Below are positions 31,142-33,537 of a stretch of DNA of 33,537 nt, in pieces. Under the pieces are notes generated by a model. It did not search any database, was not told the DNA's origin, and worked only from the letters and a program-made list of their open reading frames with translations. Position 1 is the stretch's first letter. The number at the start of each line of letters is the position of its first letter. Origin of the DNA: Clostridiales bacterium UBA7011 (lineage in GTDB: Bacteria; Bacillota; Clostridia; Oscillospirales; Butyricicoccaceae); contig DJXF01000111.1 of the NCBI GenBank assembly GCA_002449635.1, positions 1 to 33,537 of the forward strand, in the 5' to 3' direction. Both the position numbers and the translations under genes were made by a program.

Positions 31142-32371
31142 ATGTCTCAAGTTTACGAGGAATTGCAGGCACGCGGTCTGATTGCGCAGTGCACCAATGA
31201 GGAGAAGGTACGCGATCTGTTGGACAACCATCAGACCACGTTCTACATCGGCTTTGATGCAACGGCGGATTCCCTGCATGTCGGCCATTTCCTGCAGCTG
31301 GTCATCATGTCCCGCCTGCAGCAGGCAGGACACCGTCCGATTGCCCTGATTGGCGGCGGCACGACGATGATCGGCGATCCCACCGGCAAGACCGATATGC
31401 GAAAAATGCTGACACGCGAGGAAATTGACTACAATGCGGAGTGCTTCCGCCGCCAGATGCGCCGTCTCGTCGACTTCGGCGAGGGCAAGGCGATGATGGT
31501 CAACAACGCTGACTGGATTTTGAAGTTCAATTATATGGATTTCCTGCGTGAAGTTGGCATTCATTTCTCGGTCAACCGTATGCTGACGGCGGAATGCTTC
31601 AAGACTCGTCTGGAAAAGGGACTGAGCTTCATCGAATTCAACTATATGCTGCTGCAGAGCTACGACTTCCTGCATCTGTACCGCACACAGGATTGTCATC
31701 TGGAGCTGGGCGGCGATGACCAGTGGTCCAATATCATCAACGGCGCTGATCTCATTCGCCGCGTCGACGGCAAGGACGATGCCTATGGTCTTACCTTTAC
31801 GCTGCTCACCACCTCTGAGGGCAAGAAGATGGGCAAGACAGAGAAGGGTGCTGTCTGGCTCGACCCGGCAAAGACCTCTCCGTATGATTTCTTCCAGTAT
31901 TGGAGAAACATTGATGATGCCGATGTCATTCGCGTCATGAAAATGCTGACCTTTATGACACTCGATGAAATTGCGGAGTATGAGACGCTCGAGGGCGCCG
32001 GTCTGAACCGCGCGAAGGAACGTCTGGCGTACGAAATCACCGCAATGGTACATGGAAAGGAAGAGGCCGAAAAGGCGCTTTCCGCCGCAAAGGCCGTATT
32101 CTCCGGCGGTGCATCGTCTGAGAATATGCCGACTACCGCACTGACGGCTGATGATCTGACGGATGGCAGCATTGCTGTTCTCGATCTGCTGGTCAAGGCT
32201 GAACTGGTCAAGTCCAAGGGCGAAGCGCGCCGCGTGATTCAGCAGGGCGGTCTGACTGTCAACGGTGATAAGGTGACCGACGTCTATGCCGCATTCGGTG
32301 CAGATGCCTTCGCTGATGACGGAATGATTATCCGCAAGGGCAAGAAGACTTTCCGCAGAGTGACCCTGTAA
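31142..32371 (+). CDS. tyrS: Tyrosyl-tRNA synthetase
   Basis: A 409-residue class I synthetase. The HIGH motif is LHVGHFLQL, the KMSKS-like loop is KKMGKTEKGAVWLD, and tyrosine recognition residues lie in LQSYDFLHLYR and GGDDQWSNI. A C-terminal S4 domain (SKGEARRVIQQGGLTVNGDKV) binds the tRNA. The KMGKT loop marks the TyrZ-like branch seen in many Firmicutes. There is no room for a T-box leader in the 60-bp gap upstream. A terminator follows. Confidence 0.96.
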   Translation: MSQVYEELQARGLIAQCTNEEKVRDLLDNHQTTFYIGFDATADSLHVGHFLQLVIMSRLQQAGHRPIALIGGGTTMIGDPTGKTDMRKMLTREEIDYNAECFRRQMRRLVDFGEGKAMMVNNADWILKFNYMDFLREVGIHFSVNRMLTAECFKTRLEKGLSFIEFNYMLLQSYDFLHLYRTQDCHLELGGDDQWSNIINGADLIRRVDGKDDAYGLTFTLLTTSEGKKMGKTEKGAVWLDPAKTSPYDFFQYWRNIDDADVIRVMKMLTFMTLDEIAEYETLEGAGLNRAKERLAYEITAMVHGKEEAEKALSAAKAVFSGGASSENMPTTALTADDLTDGSIAVLDLLVKAELVKSKGEARRVIQQGGLTVNGDKVTDVYAAFGADAFADDGMIIRKGKKTFRRVTL

Positions 32372-32382
32372 GTGCAATCAAG

Positions 32383-32418
32383 CTTCCCTTTTTTCTGATG
32401 AAGAAAGGGAAGTTTTTT
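32383..32418 (+). terminator. Rho-independent terminator after tyrS
   Basis: CTTCCCTTT (32383-32391) and AAAGGGAAG (32404-32412) form a 9-bp stem followed by six T residues. Confidence 0.92.
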
Positions 32419-32451
32419 GTGCGAAAAACACGCGGTTCTGCCGGTTTTCGG

Positions 32452-32480
32452 TTGAACCGCTTCCCTAAAGATGGTATAAT
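32452..32480 (+). promoter_or_regulatory. Sigma-A-type promoter of the WecG-thyX operon
   Basis: TTGAAC (32452-32457), a 17-bp spacer and a perfect TATAAT (32475-32480), about 42 nt upstream of the TTG start. Confidence 0.82.
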
Positions 32481-32521
32481 TAACAGATAGTATTAAGTAC
32501 TCCGCAGAGGAGGAGTTTTGT

Positions 32522-33256
32522 TTGAATAGAGTATCTATTTTGGGCGTGCAGTTCGACCCGATTACGAGGCAGGAAGCGGTCAGCCGCGCAATGACGCAGA
32601 TCCGCGAGGGAAAAAGGGGTTATGTTGTCACGCCGAATTCCGAAATTGTATACATGGCGCGTTCGGATGCGAAGCTGAAGCAGCTGCTCAATGCCGCGGT
32701 TCTCGTTCTTCCGGACGGCATTGGAATTGTTCATGCGGCGAAAATTCTCAAAAAGCCATTGAAGGAGAAGGTTGCCGGTATCGAATTTGCTGCTTCTCTG
32801 ATTGAGGAGATGGCAAAGGAAGGACGCGGGCTGTTTCTGTTTGGCGCAAAGCCCGGCGTCGCGGAACAGGCCGCGGAAAATTTGAAGCAGAGATATCCCG
32901 GCCTGGTCATCACCGGCTGCCGCAACGGATATTTCAAGGATGACGCGGAGGCGATACGCGATATCAATGCCGCAGGTCATTCCGACGTGATTCTGGTCTG
33001 TCTCGGTGCGCCCAAGCAGGAATTTTTTATGGAACAGCATTTCAATGAGCTCGATGGCACGCTGCTTTGCGGTTTGGGCGGTTCGCTCGATGTCTATGCA
33101 GGAGTTGTGGAGCGCGCACCGGATTTTTATGTCAATCACGGGCTGGAATGGTTCTATCGCCTGAAAAAAGAACCCTGGCGCGCAAAACGCATGACTGCAC
33201 TGCCAAAATTTCTGCTGACAGTGATAAAATCAAAAATAACGGGAGGAAACAAATGA
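32522..33256 (+). CDS. WecG/TagA/CpsF family glycosyltransferase
   Basis: A 244-residue GT26 family enzyme. Recognised segments are VVTPNSEIVYMARSD (about 35-49), LPDGIGIVHAAK with the conserved Asp, LFGAKPGVAEQAAENL and the VCLGAPKQEFFMEQH signature, then GLGGSLDVYAG near residue 190. The ending APDFYVNHGLEWFYRLKKEP is also typical. It would transfer a sugar (often N-acetylmannosamine) onto an undecaprenyl-linked acceptor in wall polymer synthesis. The TTG at 32522 has GGAGGAG upstream. The stop overlaps thyX (ATGA). Confidence 0.94.
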   Translation: MNRVSILGVQFDPITRQEAVSRAMTQIREGKRGYVVTPNSEIVYMARSDAKLKQLLNAAVLVLPDGIGIVHAAKILKKPLKEKVAGIEFAASLIEEMAKEGRGLFLFGAKPGVAEQAAENLKQRYPGLVITGCRNGYFKDDAEAIRDINAAGHSDVILVCLGAPKQEFFMEQHFNELDGTLLCGLGGSLDVYAGVVERAPDFYVNHGLEWFYRLKKEPWRAKRMTALPKFLLTVIKSKITGGNK

Positions 33257-33537
33257 ATGTAAAGCTGATTGCCTATACACCGTCTCCGGAGCAGCTGATC
33301 TCCGCTGCGGCCAAGACCTGTTACTCGGCTGCCGATGTGAATACCCTGCTCGATGGGCTGGATGAGGAAAAAACCAAATCTTATCTGACCATGCTGACGG
33401 AGATTGGGCATGAAAGTCCGATCGAACACGCTTCCTTCACGTTTGCAATCGAGGGGGTCTCCCGTTCGCTTCTCGCGCAGATCACACGCCATCGCATGGC
33501 ATCGTTCAGCGTGCAGTCTCAGCGCTATGTGCGTGAG
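33253..33537 (+). CDS. thyX: FAD-dependent thymidylate synthase (N-terminal 95 residues; cut by the right edge)
   Basis: The first 95 codons are in the window. The ThyX signature RHRMASFSVQSQRY (RHRxxSxxxxSxR pattern) is present at about residues 80-93, after IGHESPIEHASFTFAIEGVS. The enzyme methylates dUMP with methylene-tetrahydrofolate and reduced FAD. ATG 33253 has GGGAGG upstream and overlaps the stop of the glycosyltransferase gene. Confidence 0.96.
   Translation, partial: MNVKLIAYTPSPEQLISAAAKTCYSAADVNTLLDGLDEEKTKSYLTMLTEIGHESPIEHASFTFAIEGVSRSLLAQITRHRMASFSVQSQRYVRE

Noticed and set aside
1..33537. CRISPR arrays, insertion sequences, prophage or integron features
   Set aside because: No regularly spaced repeats, transposase, integrase or phage genes were seen on either strand.

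Overview
The window looks like chromosomal DNA of an anaerobic, spore-forming Clostridia species, most likely an Oscillospirales gut commensal related to Butyricicoccus or Agathobaculum. The family placement is inference from gene content and style. What the sequence shows directly is a complete eight-gene spoIIIA operon, Gram-positive promoters and Shine-Dalgarno sites, an NfnAB-type transhydrogenase, a PTS sugar uptake locus under a BglG/LicT antiterminator, and an S-layer-homology (SLH) surface protein. There is no sign of phage, plasmid, transposon or CRISPR.

Layout, left to right. (1) 1-2796: a minus-strand Lrp/AsnC regulator coupled to an aminotransferase cut by the left edge, diverging from a plus-strand trio (DUF2461 protein, DnaQ-type exonuclease, small membrane protein). 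(2) 2803-5834: a tRNA-Leu(CAA) with its own promoter and terminator, an unrecognised 157-aa protein, a possible 45-aa remnant, and an exported transglutaminase-like/SLH protein. (3) 6034-9470: promoter, RAT antiterminator and overlapping terminator, the licT-like regulator, then a three-domain glucose-type PTS permease. (4) 9536-12157: two minus-strand membrane proteins and a KapD/ERI-1-like exonuclease. (5) 12231-14634: the minus-strand nfnA-nfnB pair. (6) 14835-31081: a long plus-strand block, spoIIIAA-AH, asp23-like, nusB, tsaD-like, xseA, xseB, ispA, OLE RNA, oapA, dxs, tlyA, nadK, argR, recN. (7) 31142-33537: tyrS, a WecG/TagA glycosyltransferase and the start of thyX.

The most striking element is the roughly 614-nt non-coding stretch at 24057-24670. 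It lies between ispA and a gene for a small multi-pass membrane protein, followed by dxs. Position, size and neighbouring protein match the OLE (Ornate, Large, Extremophilic) RNA and its partner OapA. Its predicted transcription start, 7 nt downstream of a TTGAAA-17-TACATT promoter, coincides with the 5' strand of a long-range closing stem whose 3' strand ends at 24670. OLE is a described class, so the novelty is this instance: a well-delimited OLE/OapA pair, with its own promoter, inside the spoIIIA-recN housekeeping block of what appears to be a mesophilic commensal.

The block otherwise follows the Bacillus subtilis order spoIIIA - yqhY - nusB - xseAB - ispA - dxs - tlyA - argR - recN. Three differences stand out: accBC is absent, a TsaD/Kae1-like paralogue occupies the place of folD, and nadK is inserted. 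Many neighbours overlap by 1-4 nt (TAATG, ATGA), which implies translational coupling.
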